A DNA stretch of 64,000 nucleotides from Myxococcales bacterium (GCA_002721815.1 PBLQ01000061.1:44905-108904); one strand, 5' to 3'; counted from the first letter of the stretch, positions 27,234 to 37,074 are shown. Numbers and translations are program-made. Notes: a model not told the origin generated them from the sequence alone.

Positions 27234-28358
27234 ATGACTGAAGTAATTATGGCACCTAAGGGCTTGGCCGGGGTTGTGGTGGAAGACACCATCCTCTCTC
27301 GTGTTGATGGGGTTAAAGGGGAACTCACTTATTTGGGATACAATGTGGACGAACTGGTTTCTTGTTCTTTCGAAGAGATCATCCACTTGTTCCTCTACGG
27401 CAGTTTGCCAACCCGTGGACAGCTTGAAGAACTCAATGCCAAGTTGGTGGCAGCACGAACGATTCCAGAGAGTGTCCAAAACTATGTGGCCCAAGCGCCC
27501 GCAGACCACCCTATGGCAACCTTGCGCTCCGGCATCTCTATGCTTTCTGGTTATCTCACGGATCCCGAAGACTTGAGCGACGCTTCACTTAAAGATGATG
27601 CCATCGCATTGATATCCAAAACGGCCACCGTGGCGGCTGCCATCGCGCGTGTAAGAGCAGGAAAGCCCTTGGTTACACCTCGAGAAGACCTGAGCCACGC
27701 CGCAAACTTTTTATACATGTGTAACGGCGAGGTTCCGGAGGACATCGTCACCGACACCATGAATCTCGCATTGATCTTACACGCAGATCATTCCTTCAAC
27801 GCCAGTACCTTCACCGCTCGCGTGGTTGCATCCACGCAATCAGATATGGTTTCCGCCATTTGTGCTGCTGTAGGGTCCTTAAAAGGGCCGTTGCACGGTG
27901 GCGCCAACACTGCGGTGATGAAAACGTTGATGGAGATTGGCGAGTTGGACAATGTGGAATCCTGGTTGGATACTGCGCTCACAGAAAAGCGCAAAATCAT
28001 GGGGTTTGGCCACCGGGTCTATCGCGTTTTCGATCCGCGTGCGCGGCATCTCAAAGCGATGTCCGAGGAATGGGGCAAGCGCGTGGGCAATGTGAAATGG
28101 TTCGAAATGAGCGCGCGTTTGGAGCAGTTGATGCTCGACAAAAAGAACATCAACCCCAACGTGGACTTTTATTCGGCTTCCACCTACTACGCCATGGGCA
28201 TTGATCCCGACATGTACACGCCTATTTTTGCGGTATCACGCGTTTTGGGCTGGTCGGCCCATGTGGTTGAGCAGCTGAGTGACAATCGCATTTTCCGCCC
28301 CAAGGCCAACTACGTGGGTGGCGAAGGCAAAAAGCTGGTGGCCATCGAAGACCGCTAA
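27234..28358 (+). CDS. gltA: Citrate synthase (possibly 2-methylcitrate synthase)
   Basis: Condenses acetyl-CoA (or propionyl-CoA) with oxaloacetate. 374 residues, the short single-type citrate synthase length. Family signs: YLGYNVDELV, the LHGGANTAVM His motif, MGFGHRVYR, and VDFYSASTYYAMGI with the catalytic Asp. Citrate and methylcitrate activities cannot be separated by eye; the lack of prp genes nearby favours citrate synthase. AAGGATGAG lies 3-4 bases before the ATG. The gene ends in a large terminator and forms its own unit. Confidence 0.93.
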   Translation: MTEVIMAPKGLAGVVVEDTILSRVDGVKGELTYLGYNVDELVSCSFEEIIHLFLYGSLPTRGQLEELNAKLVAARTIPESVQNYVAQAPADHPMATLRSGISMLSGYLTDPEDLSDASLKDDAIALISKTATVAAAIARVRAGKPLVTPREDLSHAANFLYMCNGEVPEDIVTDTMNLALILHADHSFNASTFTARVVASTQSDMVSAICAAVGSLKGPLHGGANTAVMKTLMEIGELDNVESWLDTALTEKRKIMGFGHRVYRVFDPRARHLKAMSEEWGKRVGNVKWFEMSARLEQLMLDKKNINPNVDFYSASTYYAMGIDPDMYTPIFAVSRVLGWSAHVVEQLSDNRIFRPKANYVGGEGKKLVAIEDR

Positions 28359-28384
28359 ATCGGACATCTGTCCTCAAAACACCT

Positions 28385-28447
28385 AAAAGCCTAATTTCAT
28401 TGTCAGAATCCGCCCATGGGCAGCCTGACGGATTGAATTAGGCTTTT
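28385..28447 (+). terminator. Long branched terminator after citrate synthase
   Basis: AAAAGCCTAATT (28385-28396) pairs with AATTAGGCTTTT (28436-28447). Inside, GTCAG pairs with CTGAC (28402-28406/28425-28429), and a GCCCATGGGC palindrome lies at 28412-28421. Further Ts follow. Confidence 0.85.
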
Positions 28448-28633
28448 TTGTGTTTTTAATGTTTTGAATGCAGGCCAAGCCTCAGCCGTTTCTATTTGGA
28501 GAGGCAGGTTTGGCGCAGGGTCACGAAATTAGTCGTGATTTCAAATACCTGGATACCACATGAAACCCGGTGTCTTTGGACTTCAAATCTGTTGGATGGT
28601 AAACTTCTCATCGAGATGAGAAAAGGATTGAGC

Positions 28634-29320
28634 ATGCACGTACAAAGATTCCGACATTGGCTTTTGACCTGGGCATTTTTCTTACCCCTCTTATGGAATG
28701 GCCAAGCACAAGCCACCATTGTGGTGGTGGACCCCCTGGATGTGATGACCCAGAAATCAGAAGTGGTGGTGCACGCGGTGGTTTATGCCCAAGAAGTGAA
28801 AACCGACAGTCGGGGCCGTATCATTACGCTTACTTTGGTGGAGGTATTGGATGGAATGAAAGGCGCTTCCAAAGGGGAGCAGCTTATCATTTACCAAGTG
28901 GGTGGGAGTCTGAACGGCATCAGTCAGTGGATCGCTGGTAACCACCGGTTTGCGGCAGGAGAGGAGTTTTTACTCTTCGGCGTGCGTTACGAAAACATGA
29001 TCGTGAGCTACGGGGTGGGCATTGGAAAATTTAAAGTCATCCGAGACGAAACCGGGGTGTTGGTGGTTGAAGATGTCAACGATGTGGTGGCTGCTTATCG
29101 GCAGCAAGGTGGACCGATGAAAATGGAGCCGGCCACGCCGCGTGTTTTTACCGCTTTGGATGATTTCAAAGAACTGGTGCGTGACATTGCTTCAGTGCCA
29201 GCGCAGCCTAAGTTACTGACGCCCAACCTCAAGGTTATCAATCCCAAAGCCTTAAAGCCGTTGCGACAGCCCATGAAACCGGCGCAACCCATGCAACCGC
29301 TTTCCCCAACCAAATTGTAA
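28634..29320 (+). CDS. Secreted protein of unknown function, paired with the matrixin protease
   Basis: 228 residues from the ATG at 28634; an in-frame ATG at 28616 is an alternative. The signal peptide (residues about 8-25) ends QAQA. The mature domain, with VEVLDGMKGASKGEQLIIYQVGG and FAAGEEFLLFG, looks like a small beta-rich fold. The last 50 residues are Pro/Lys/Gln-rich repeats (PMKPAQPMQP). The protease gene starts 13 bases downstream, so the two should be co-expressed. A role as partner, inhibitor or chaperone of the protease is inference only. AAGG lies about 8 bases upstream. Confidence 0.7.
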   Translation: MHVQRFRHWLLTWAFFLPLLWNGQAQATIVVVDPLDVMTQKSEVVVHAVVYAQEVKTDSRGRIITLTLVEVLDGMKGASKGEQLIIYQVGGSLNGISQWIAGNHRFAAGEEFLLFGVRYENMIVSYGVGIGKFKVIRDETGVLVVEDVNDVVAAYRQQGGPMKMEPATPRVFTALDDFKELVRDIASVPAQPKLLTPNLKVINPKALKPLRQPMKPAQPMQPLSPTKL

Positions 29321-29333
29321 TAGGAGCATTTAA

Positions 29334-31376
29334 TTGATAAATAAAAAGCTGACTTGGTTTTTGGGTGGCATGTTGATGGTGTTGGGAAGCCAAGAACTCA
29401 ACGCTTATAAATTTTTGTGTAATGGAATGGATGCCAGCGGGAACGTCAGCGGTGATGGTTGTGGGGCTTGTAACGCCAGCAATGCTGCGAGATGGAACCC
29501 CGCCATCGTAACGGTAAAATACGACAGTCAGACGGTGCCACCGGGCGTGACCACCGCGCAATGGAGTGCGGCGTTCAATGACGGACTCGAGGTCTGGAGC
29601 AATGTTTCTGGGTCCATATTGGATTTAGACAGCGGCGGCCATTCCAGCAACCGTCAACTGGGGGCGAACGAAAACCTGCACGAGGTCATGTGGTTGCTCA
29701 CGGCCAATGAATGGCGCGCAGAAGTGGGCGGTGGTGAGAATGGAACACTGGGTGTGACCCTGCCGCGCAATATTTGCCCTTATGGTGGACAAAACTTTCG
29801 AGAAATTTTGGATGCAGACATGGCCATGAACGGAACGGATGCCTTCGACTGGTCATCCTCTTGCGGGGGCTGGAATTGCGCCTCTATGCTGTCCACTTTC
29901 GTACACGAGATGGGCCATTTTATTGGTTTGGACCATCCATGTATTCAATGCGACTGGGCTGTGATGAGTGCGCAAGCCTACACTGAACCAGAAGCGCCTT
30001 TGCTCGACGACCAGAATGGATTACGTGCGTTGTATCCAGGAACCGGCGGTGGAATGGGGTATGGGTGCGACAGTCAGAACGATTGTAACTCTGGTTTTAC
30101 TTGCATTACTTTTAACGAAACTCAGTTTTGTTCGAAAACCTGTAATCAAGACGGTGATTGCGACAGTGGCTATGAGTGTACGGATGTGAATGGCACCAAC
30201 TACTGTACGTTTGCCACGGGTAATTTAGCTGCGGTGGTGGGCGAAGGAGAGAACTGTTACCAGCGTCGCTGCGAAGAGGGTTTGGTCTGTGCCGGTTCCG
30301 GCGGAACCGACTACTATTGCTACCGAGAATGCGACACCGATGCCGATTGCGCTGAAAACCAAGATTGTATTGGTGCTGAAAATGATCAAGGACTTTGCGT
30401 TTCCACTTCCGGTGATGCCCAAGTGGGGCAGGCTTGCGGTCCTGAGAGTTTGTGTGCCGAGGGATTGATCTGTACTGGCATGGACGAAAACAGCTTTTTC
30501 TGTCGCACGGAATGCACACCACCATCGGGGCCGGAATGTGCATCGAACGAAACTTGTTTTGAGTTACAAGGGGGTTCTGGTGCGTGTTTGCCCATGGGCA
30601 ATGTGCAGGAAGGCGGCATTTGCTCAGACCCCATGGATTGCGCCGTGGGTAAACTATGTTTGACCGACAGCTTTGATGGCACGGCCCATTGTTACCAGCG
30701 CTGCGATTTGGGTTACACCTGTGACCCCAGCCAAACCTGCGTCGAGCAGGGCGGTTACTTCTATTGTACCCCCTTATTGGGTTCGGGCACGGGGTCTGGT
30801 GATGGAACCGGCGATGGGAACGGCAATGGCAATGGCAATGGTAACGGTAGTGGGAACGGCGGCAGTAACACAACCACCACCACGCCCGACGGTGATGAAA
30901 ATTGCAACCTCAACCGCGGCAATTGGGACTGTCCCAACACCCATGGATGCGTCGACAATGGTGATGAAGACGAGTGGGGGGTTTGTACGGAAGGTGCCTA
31001 TGGCCGCGGTGGAACCGGCGATGTGTGCGAATCTGGGAGTGATTGTAACTCTGGCCTTTGTGACAGAGGCCTGTGCACACGACCTTGCGATGTCAACAAT
31101 CCCTGTGATACGATTTATGAATGTGCAGCCGATATGCTCCCCGATGATGGCGCTGGTGGCGGTACAGGTCTGTGTCGCCCGGTGAGTTGTTTGTCCAACC
31201 CCGCGGTCTGCCCCACGGGCACCACTTGCACCTATCGAGATTCGTTCAGCCGCAACGTGTGTGCGCCTGGCAGTAGCTCTGGGTGCGCCTGTAGTGCAAC
31301 CGACGATGGATCAACCAGTGCCCTGACTTTATCCTTGGTCTTGGGTTTGTTGTTTTGGCGTCGACGGTACAAATAA
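29334..31376 (+). CDS. Matrixin-type metalloprotease with Cys-rich repeats and MYXO-CTERM-like tail
   Basis: 680 residues from a TTG start with AGGAG upstream. Signal peptide, then a protease domain ending in the zinc motif HEMGHFIGLDH near residue 197 and a Met-turn-like VMSA shortly after. Residues about 240-640 are Cys-rich repeats (CDSQNDCNSGFTC type) broken by a Gly/Asn-rich linker (about 485-505). The C-terminus has CACSATDDGS, a membrane helix and RRRYK, the MYXO-CTERM layout used for sorting by myxosortases. The product is probably cell-surface anchored or released. Second gene of the pair. Confidence 0.88.
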   Translation: MINKKLTWFLGGMLMVLGSQELNAYKFLCNGMDASGNVSGDGCGACNASNAARWNPAIVTVKYDSQTVPPGVTTAQWSAAFNDGLEVWSNVSGSILDLDSGGHSSNRQLGANENLHEVMWLLTANEWRAEVGGGENGTLGVTLPRNICPYGGQNFREILDADMAMNGTDAFDWSSSCGGWNCASMLSTFVHEMGHFIGLDHPCIQCDWAVMSAQAYTEPEAPLLDDQNGLRALYPGTGGGMGYGCDSQNDCNSGFTCITFNETQFCSKTCNQDGDCDSGYECTDVNGTNYCTFATGNLAAVVGEGENCYQRRCEEGLVCAGSGGTDYYCYRECDTDADCAENQDCIGAENDQGLCVSTSGDAQVGQACGPESLCAEGLICTGMDENSFFCRTECTPPSGPECASNETCFELQGGSGACLPMGNVQEGGICSDPMDCAVGKLCLTDSFDGTAHCYQRCDLGYTCDPSQTCVEQGGYFYCTPLLGSGTGSGDGTGDGNGNGNGNGNGSGNGGSNTTTTTPDGDENCNLNRGNWDCPNTHGCVDNGDEDEWGVCTEGAYGRGGTGDVCESGSDCNSGLCDRGLCTRPCDVNNPCDTIYECAADMLPDDGAGGGTGLCRPVSCLSNPAVCPTGTTCTYRDSFSRNVCAPGSSSGCACSATDDGSTSALTLSLVLGLLFWRRRYK

Positions 31377-31377
31377 A

Positions 31378-33057
31378 TTATTTTTTATAGACGGTATACA
31401 GCGGGACGCCCTGAATGCGTTTTTCATACACCACTTTAAGTGGCGCGGCTTTTTCAAGCAGCTCACCGTACTGACGCCAGCGTCGTTCGTGGGTCAAAAC
31501 AATGTATTTGGCGTCTTTCCACTTTTTGGTGAGCTTTAATTGGGGAGAGATAACCCCATCTCGTCTGAGCCACTTGTAGGTTCGCTTGTATTCTTTGTGA
31601 TTGGGTTCAAAATGAACTTTTGCGCCTTTTTCCACATTGGCATCGAGCCATTTGGCCAAGGTCTTGTCGGCAACGTCATAATAAGTACGTTCGTAGCCAG
31701 CGGCGGTGGCCCCTCTCAAGCCGCCGAGGTACTCACTGTAATAAGAAAGCGCATAGCCCCCATGAAATCGCTCTGATGCTAAAAACCCGGGGCCCAAAAG
31801 AATGAGTACCACAAGGCCCACCAAACCATGCTTTAACGGGACGTTTTTCAAGCCAAACATGGATGAGAGATTGTTCAGTAAATTCGAAAAGGCAATGCCT
31901 GCTAAAATACAGAAGAGTGGGAAGAAGGGCATAAACAGTTTTTCCCCACCGTATTTGGGCACGTGGCTGAAGGCGACGATACCGATGGCAAAGACCAACT
32001 GAAGTAACACGAGTGCTTGGATTTTATCTTGGGGCTCGCAGGTTCGATCTCCATTCAAGAACAAGGTCAAGGCACTGCGAGAAGCGCGCAGGACGCCCCA
32101 CATCCCTAAGACTAGAAGGGGGAGGGGAATGGTGCCAGCTGCCATGTTGAAGGGCATGTGCCATGGCGCATGTGGTTCCAAGTATCGGGTCCCTTGGTAA
32201 AACACCAAAATGGGATAATGGTTCATATGGAATTTGATGTAAGCGCTAAGTCGATCGAAGGTGTCGTGCCACAGATGAGGCCAGGTTAACCAAAACACCA
32301 AGGGACTCAGAAAGAGCATGGCCCAAAAAGCATATGGGATTTGGGGCAAGGCCACATGAGTGCCTTTACGAGACAGTGAAATGTCTCGGCTGTGCCCCAA
32401 CAAAAAATAGAGGACGAGACCGATGGCCACAAATGGTGCATTCAGCTTGGTGCCCAAAGCGATGCCAAAGATGAGACCAACGCCCCAAATCCAGCGACGC
32501 GCTTGCAGACTCCACCAAAAAGCGATGGTGCTCAAGGTCACCATGGTGGCCACCGGTACATCTAAAGTGGCCACTTGACTGTGAAACAGGAATCGCGGCA
32601 GTGAAAACAGTGCGACCACGGCAAATAGGGCTGCGGCCAGTCCAAAAGAGGACAGCAGAAAACGAAAAACAAAGGCGGCAAGGAGGGCAGCAAAAAACGC
32701 AACCCCAGCTCTGGCGGCATCTAAAGAGCCGAGCCACGACATTTTTTGATGCAAAAGCCATTCAAAAAAGCCAATGCTCCATTTTGCCATGGGCGGGTGC
32801 TCTTTATTAAATCGGAAAGCTTTTTGAATGTTTTTGGATTCAGAGGCCCCACTTGGATCGGTGAGAAAGTCCTGAAACCAGGAAAAATAAGAAATTCCTG
32901 CCGGTGCATAAAAATCATCGTCATCGGTGAGACCTTGAGCGGGAATGAGCCAGCACAAAGTCAAAAACACCATCCCGCCCAAAGCGAGGGCCATCGTGTT
33001 GGCATATTTTTCTCGGCAAAACCAATTTTGCACTGCTTCTTTACTTCTTCGCATCAT
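31378..33057 (-). CDS. GT-C (ArnT/PMT-like) glycosyltransferase
   Basis: 559 residues with 10-12 predicted membrane helices. An early extracytoplasmic loop carries acidic residues (GLTDDDDFYAP) followed by an HPPMAKW segment, as in ArnT/PMT-2 enzymes that use polyprenyl-phosphate sugars. The C-terminal 120 residues form a soluble domain. The acceptor (protein, lipid A or polymer) is unknown. It is the last of four co-directional genes; its start lies in the last bases of the upstream gene (4-base overlap at 33054-33057). Confidence 0.82.
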   Translation of the reverse strand: MMRRSKEAVQNWFCREKYANTMALALGGMVFLTLCWLIPAQGLTDDDDFYAPAGISYFSWFQDFLTDPSGASESKNIQKAFRFNKEHPPMAKWSIGFFEWLLHQKMSWLGSLDAARAGVAFFAALLAAFVFRFLLSSFGLAAALFAVVALFSLPRFLFHSQVATLDVPVATMVTLSTIAFWWSLQARRWIWGVGLIFGIALGTKLNAPFVAIGLVLYFLLGHSRDISLSRKGTHVALPQIPYAFWAMLFLSPLVFWLTWPHLWHDTFDRLSAYIKFHMNHYPILVFYQGTRYLEPHAPWHMPFNMAAGTIPLPLLVLGMWGVLRASRSALTLFLNGDRTCEPQDKIQALVLLQLVFAIGIVAFSHVPKYGGEKLFMPFFPLFCILAGIAFSNLLNNLSSMFGLKNVPLKHGLVGLVVLILLGPGFLASERFHGGYALSYYSEYLGGLRGATAAGYERTYYDVADKTLAKWLDANVEKGAKVHFEPNHKEYKRTYKWLRRDGVISPQLKLTKKWKDAKYIVLTHERRWRQYGELLEKAAPLKVVYEKRIQGVPLYTVYKK

Positions 33058-33971
33058 GGTTGAGCCTCACCAGTTTGCGTCATGAGATTGAAACAATAAT
33101 GCCCCGCTCCATCGTTTTCGGTTCGAACGATAACATCGAGATGCTGGGCAGCAGGCTGAGCGACAATTAAGGTAGATCTCGAAAATCCAGGTTTGCGTTG
33201 TTGGCTGAGATGGGTGAGTGTTTCTTTGTCTTTTTTGAGGGTTACCGTCACCGGGCTTTTGTTCGAGCTGCGTGCGGCGCTGTTTGAAAAAGCGTGTTCA
33301 AAAATAAGAGTGGATTTTAAAGGTGGTTTTGGAAAACGAATGCGGACTTCGCCTTTGCTGATGGGGTGACTCCAAATACATCGTTTTTCATCTTTGCCGC
33401 TTTTCATCTTGTATGGGCCTACGTACATCCATTTGGGAAGTTTGGGACATTTGAATTTTCGGCTTTTGCTGGACCACTTACAAGTTGTTTTCTTACCGTC
33501 TTTGTCTTTAACTTGTACTTGGGCTTGCGGGAGCAGGTTGATGAAATTTAGCTGAGCGCTTGTTGAACCATTTTTTTTCTTTAGGGTGAAAATATGGGCG
33601 CCGTTTTCGATGTTCGTCGCTTGGGTGAATCGCATCTTTTTTAAACGTTGAGATAACGGTGGTGCGTTGGGATCGGCGATGACAATCAGTTCTCCGAACT
33701 CACCGGCGGCCTCGGGCAGGGTACTGGTGATTTGTGGGCCAGCATTTCCAGAGGACATCTGGCTTAATGCCGATACCACATCATCTCGCCAAGTTGGATG
33801 AATAAGGACAATGTCATTGGACTGTAAATCTTTTTGAATGCTCCCATAAGCTTTTTCGTAGTGGGCCACTGGGGCATCGCTTGGTACGCTAAAAAATTGT
33901 ATGTACGCGTATCCCGTTGCCACTAGCAAAATTAGACCCACCAGGAGCGGTATTTTGGGGGCATTCATCAT
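33054..33971 (-). CDS. Membrane-anchored protein of unknown function in a glycan operon
   Basis: 305 residues. One N-terminal membrane helix (residues about 5-24) and a mixed soluble domain outside, with a Lys-rich, CKWSS-KFKCPKLPKW middle and an IRFPKPPL strand. The ATG at 33971 overlaps the asnB stop (ATGA); a second ATG follows immediately. An acidic residue pair in VIADPN suggests nothing definite. No family recognised. Its place between asnB and the GT-C enzyme suggests a role in the same envelope glycan pathway. Confidence 0.6.
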   Translation of the reverse strand: MMNAPKIPLLVGLILLVATGYAYIQFFSVPSDAPVAHYEKAYGSIQKDLQSNDIVLIHPTWRDDVVSALSQMSSGNAGPQITSTLPEAAGEFGELIVIADPNAPPLSQRLKKMRFTQATNIENGAHIFTLKKKNGSTSAQLNFINLLPQAQVQVKDKDGKKTTCKWSSKSRKFKCPKLPKWMYVGPYKMKSGKDEKRCIWSHPISKGEVRIRFPKPPLKSTLIFEHAFSNSAARSSNKSPVTVTLKKDKETLTHLSQQRKPGFSRSTLIVAQPAAQHLDVIVRTENDGAGHYCFNLMTQTGEAQP

Positions 33972-35944
33972 GATGACAATTTCCCCGACCCTTTCGGGTG
34001 CACTCGGTGGCGCCACCATTGATACATGAGAACTGCCCAAAGCGTTTTTCGATGGTTTCTTTTTTTGTTAAAATGCTCTTGGGCCATTTTTTGAATGGTC
34101 TTTGCGTTTAAAATTCCATCGATTTCAAGTTTATCGGGGGTGAACAGATCTTCCACCATGGGCCGCAAGGGGCCGCCAAGCCACGATGCGACTGGCATAC
34201 CAAAGCCTTTTTTAGGTCGGTGAATAATATGCGACGGCAGTAAAGGTTCAGCTGCATCTTTTAGAATGGCTTTGGTTTGAGTCCCTTTGAGTTTTTCTTG
34301 GTTTTGGAACGACAGGGCCAAGCGAACAAAATCCTTGTCCATCATGGGGGCCCGAGTTTCGAGACTGACGGCCATGCTGGCGCGGTCTACTTTTTGTAGG
34401 ACGCCCGCAGACAAATAGGTTTTTGAATAGCCATAGGTCAATGTGTCATAGACATCACGCGCCCCAACTGATTGAGCCTGCGCAGTGAGTTCTTGTAAGG
34501 GAAGAAACGCTTGCTCAGGGCTGGTTTGTTGAATCAAAGGCCCCAAAGTGGATGCATCCATTCCCGTTAAGAAACGCTGGTGGCGCTGGAGCGGGTCTTT
34601 GTGAAGCAGGCCTCCAGAAAATTGTTGCAGTTTAAACCCAAGCGGCATGTTGTCGTGAGAAACGGGAATAAGTTTAGCCACGCCAGTTCCGAGGGTGCCT
34701 AGAATGTTGGGTGATAAAATACCCATGGTCTTGATCCATTGGGCGGCCTTTTCTGCCACAAAGGTGGGGTACCCCAAAAAGAGTTCGTCGCCACCATCGC
34801 CCCCAAGGGCAACCGTGACGTGTTTACGACAAAACTGAGACAGCAAATAGGTGGGCACCACAGAGTGGTCGGCGAAGGGTTCTGAGAGGTGGTCGGCAAT
34901 GGTGGGAAAAACATCTAACAGGTTTTTTTCGTTGAGCCGTTCCACGTGATGTTGGGTACCTAAATGGTTGGCCACATCCTGCGCGTAATTAGATTCATCG
35001 TAAGAAGGATCTTCAAAGGCAATGGAGAATGTTTGCAGTTTGTCTGTGAATTCTGTGGCAAGGGCAGCCACCAAACTGGAATCGATACCGCCCGAGAGAA
35101 ACACCCCCAATGGCACATCGGCCACCATTCGCTTTTGAATGCTTGCGGCTAAAGTTTGTCGTAACAGTTCGAGTCGGCCTGGGTAATCTGTGGGTTGTGC
35201 CACACTGCCAAAGCACAAATCCCAGTAAGGGGTGGTGGTCAGTCCAGGGTCGTCGGGGAGCCCCTGGTTGAGATCGAGCATGACATGATGACCTGGAGGT
35301 ACTTTGTAGACGTTTTGGTAAATACAGTCAGGGTCAGGGACAAAATCGAAGGCCAAAAAACGAGAGACACTCAATGGGCTAATTTGCGGATTGGCCTGCG
35401 GATGTTGGGTGAGGGATTGTAGTTCAGAACTAAATGCCAAGAAGGGTTTGGCATCTTGTGCACCATGAAAGAAATCTTTGGTGGCGACATAGAGGGGTTT
35501 TTGTCCCATCGGCCCGCGAGCCAAGCACAGCGTGTTGCGGTTTTTATCCAACGCAGCGAAAGCAAACATGCCATTAAGCTTTGGCAGTAATTCGGGTCCC
35601 CACTGGGCGTACCCGTGAAGTAAAACTTCGGTATCGCTGTGATCGGATTTGAACTCGTGGCCCAAGTCCAAGAGCTCGCTGCGGAGTTCCACGTGATTGT
35701 ATATTTGTCCGTTGAAGACCACCGCCACTTGTTTGTCGGCGCGGACCATGGGTTGATATCCCCCCTCGTGATCCAAAATAGAGAGACGTTGATGGGCAAA
35801 GCCAATGTTGGCCCCACGGTTCTCCGTTACCCAGTAGCCGTTATCGTCCGGACCACGATGGGTGAGCACATCGCGCATGGCTTTGAGGGATTCGATGTCG
35901 ACGGGCAATCCCGGCGGTGTGATTAGGCCGGCAATTCCGCACAC
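33968..35944 (-). CDS. asnB: Asparagine synthase (glutamine-hydrolysing)
   Basis: 658 residues. The N-terminal class II glutaminase begins with Cys2 and shows THRGPDDNG, HQRLSILD and FNGQIYNH. The synthetase domain has the PP-loop LSGGIDSSLVAAL. It can make asparagine, but family members in polysaccharide clusters amidate sugar acids or glycan intermediates; the neighbours favour that here (inference). Its start lies inside the end of the GT2 gene (22-base overlap), and the stop overlaps the next gene. Confidence 0.9.
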   Translation of the reverse strand: MCGIAGLITPPGLPVDIESLKAMRDVLTHRGPDDNGYWVTENRGANIGFAHQRLSILDHEGGYQPMVRADKQVAVVFNGQIYNHVELRSELLDLGHEFKSDHSDTEVLLHGYAQWGPELLPKLNGMFAFAALDKNRNTLCLARGPMGQKPLYVATKDFFHGAQDAKPFLAFSSELQSLTQHPQANPQISPLSVSRFLAFDFVPDPDCIYQNVYKVPPGHHVMLDLNQGLPDDPGLTTTPYWDLCFGSVAQPTDYPGRLELLRQTLAASIQKRMVADVPLGVFLSGGIDSSLVAALATEFTDKLQTFSIAFEDPSYDESNYAQDVANHLGTQHHVERLNEKNLLDVFPTIADHLSEPFADHSVVPTYLLSQFCRKHVTVALGGDGGDELFLGYPTFVAEKAAQWIKTMGILSPNILGTLGTGVAKLIPVSHDNMPLGFKLQQFSGGLLHKDPLQRHQRFLTGMDASTLGPLIQQTSPEQAFLPLQELTAQAQSVGARDVYDTLTYGYSKTYLSAGVLQKVDRASMAVSLETRAPMMDKDFVRLALSFQNQEKLKGTQTKAILKDAAEPLLPSHIIHRPKKGFGMPVASWLGGPLRPMVEDLFTPDKLEIDGILNAKTIQKMAQEHFNKKRNHRKTLWAVLMYQWWRHRVHPKGSGKLSS

Positions 35945-36930
35945 GCCTCGGATCCTTTCGCCTCTTGATGCAGTGGGGCTTGGGCTTGCGCACCACTGAT
36001 CGTTTCTTCAATGAGGTAAATGGGTTTGTTTTGGGTCTCGTGGTAGGTACGCACCTGGAGTTCGGCCAGTAGGCCGAGCATGATGCTTTGCATGCCCAAC
36101 AACCCCATGAACACCGCCAACAAAAGCATGGAGAAGCGATGGGGAAAGGTATTGGACACCAGTTTTTCTATGACGGCGATGGATGCCACCAGCCCACCAC
36201 CCGCACACAAAAGAAACCCAAAACCACCAAAGAAATAAATGGGCTTGGTGGCATAGGTGCCTAGGAGTTTCACCGTGAGCAAATCTAAAATGACTTTGAA
36301 GGTACGACCGATGCCGTATTTGCTTTCGCCGGCAATGCGTGGACGATGGTTCACCACCACTTCAGTCACTTTTCCGCCCGCCCAGTGTGCATAAATGGGA
36401 ATGAAACGGTGCATTTCACCGTAGAGGTGTACATGATCCATCACCCGTTTTCGGTAGGCTTTTAGAGTGCACCCGTAATCATGAATATGGACCCCGCCCA
36501 CTTTGGAAATGAGCCGGTTGGCGAGCATGGAGGGGAGTTTTCGGGAAATGGCTTTGTCTTGGCGGTTTTTTCGCCAGCCAGAGACCACATCGTACCCCTC
36601 ATCGAGCTTCTCCAAAAGCATGGGAATGTCGGCCGGGTCGTTTTGCAGGTCGGCATCGAGCGGAATGATGACTTCGCCAATGGCGTGATCAATGCCGGCC
36701 ACCATGGCCGCGGTTTGGCCATAGTTTCGTCGAAAAATTAATGCTTTATATCGATTATCAGCGGCGGCTTTGGCGCTGATAATGTCGCGGGTCTTATCTG
36801 ATGAGCCATCGTCCACCAAAACCACTTCACCATCGATTTGGTGCTGGTCTAAAACCGCGTCGATTTCTTGAAACAGTCGGTCCAGGTTATCTTCTTCATT
36901 ATAACAGGGGACCACCAAAGAGACTTTCAT
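35923..36930 (-). CDS. GT2 polyprenyl-phosphate glycosyltransferase (DPM1/GtrB-like)
   Basis: 335 residues from the ATG at 36930, with AAAAAGG 8 bases upstream. The GT-A fold shows VVPCYNEEDNL at the N-terminus, VDDGSSD, and the metal motif LDADLQNDP near residue 95. Two C-terminal membrane helices (about 230-255 and 265-290) fit the GtrB/ArnC type, which loads sugars onto undecaprenyl phosphate. It would supply the lipid-linked sugar used by the GT-C enzyme downstream. First gene of the operon; divergent from xdhA. Confidence 0.87.
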   Translation of the reverse strand: MKVSLVVPCYNEEDNLDRLFQEIDAVLDQHQIDGEVVLVDDGSSDKTRDIISAKAAADNRYKALIFRRNYGQTAAMVAGIDHAIGEVIIPLDADLQNDPADIPMLLEKLDEGYDVVSGWRKNRQDKAISRKLPSMLANRLISKVGGVHIHDYGCTLKAYRKRVMDHVHLYGEMHRFIPIYAHWAGGKVTEVVVNHRPRIAGESKYGIGRTFKVILDLLTVKLLGTYATKPIYFFGGFGFLLCAGGGLVASIAVIEKLVSNTFPHRFSMLLLAVFMGLLGMQSIMLGLLAELQVRTYHETQNKPIYLIEETISGAQAQAPLHQEAKGSEACAELPA

Positions 36931-37074
36931 AGGAGCGCCTTTTTTAAGCAAATTCAATGACAAGCAGTGAGCTAACATGTTTTTGACAGAAAATTAAGAA
37001 CTTCAAAAGGGGGCATGGATTGGTATGTCACTAGGGTTATGTGCTATCCTAAGCACTCATAATTAGGACGTTTT
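36931..37074. promoter_or_regulatory. Divergent control region between the glycan operon and xdhA
   Basis: Contains a small inverted repeat, GTGCT (37041-37045) with AGCAC (37052-37056), flanked by TAGG/CCTA (37032-37035/37048-37051). It may be an operator or overlap a weak promoter. Promoter elements cannot be assigned with confidence. Confidence 0.3.

Noticed and set aside
30112..30873. A 253-residue Arg/His/Cys-rich ORF opposite the matrixin gene
   Set aside because: Composition is an antisense artefact of the Cys-rich repeat coding; no start signal.
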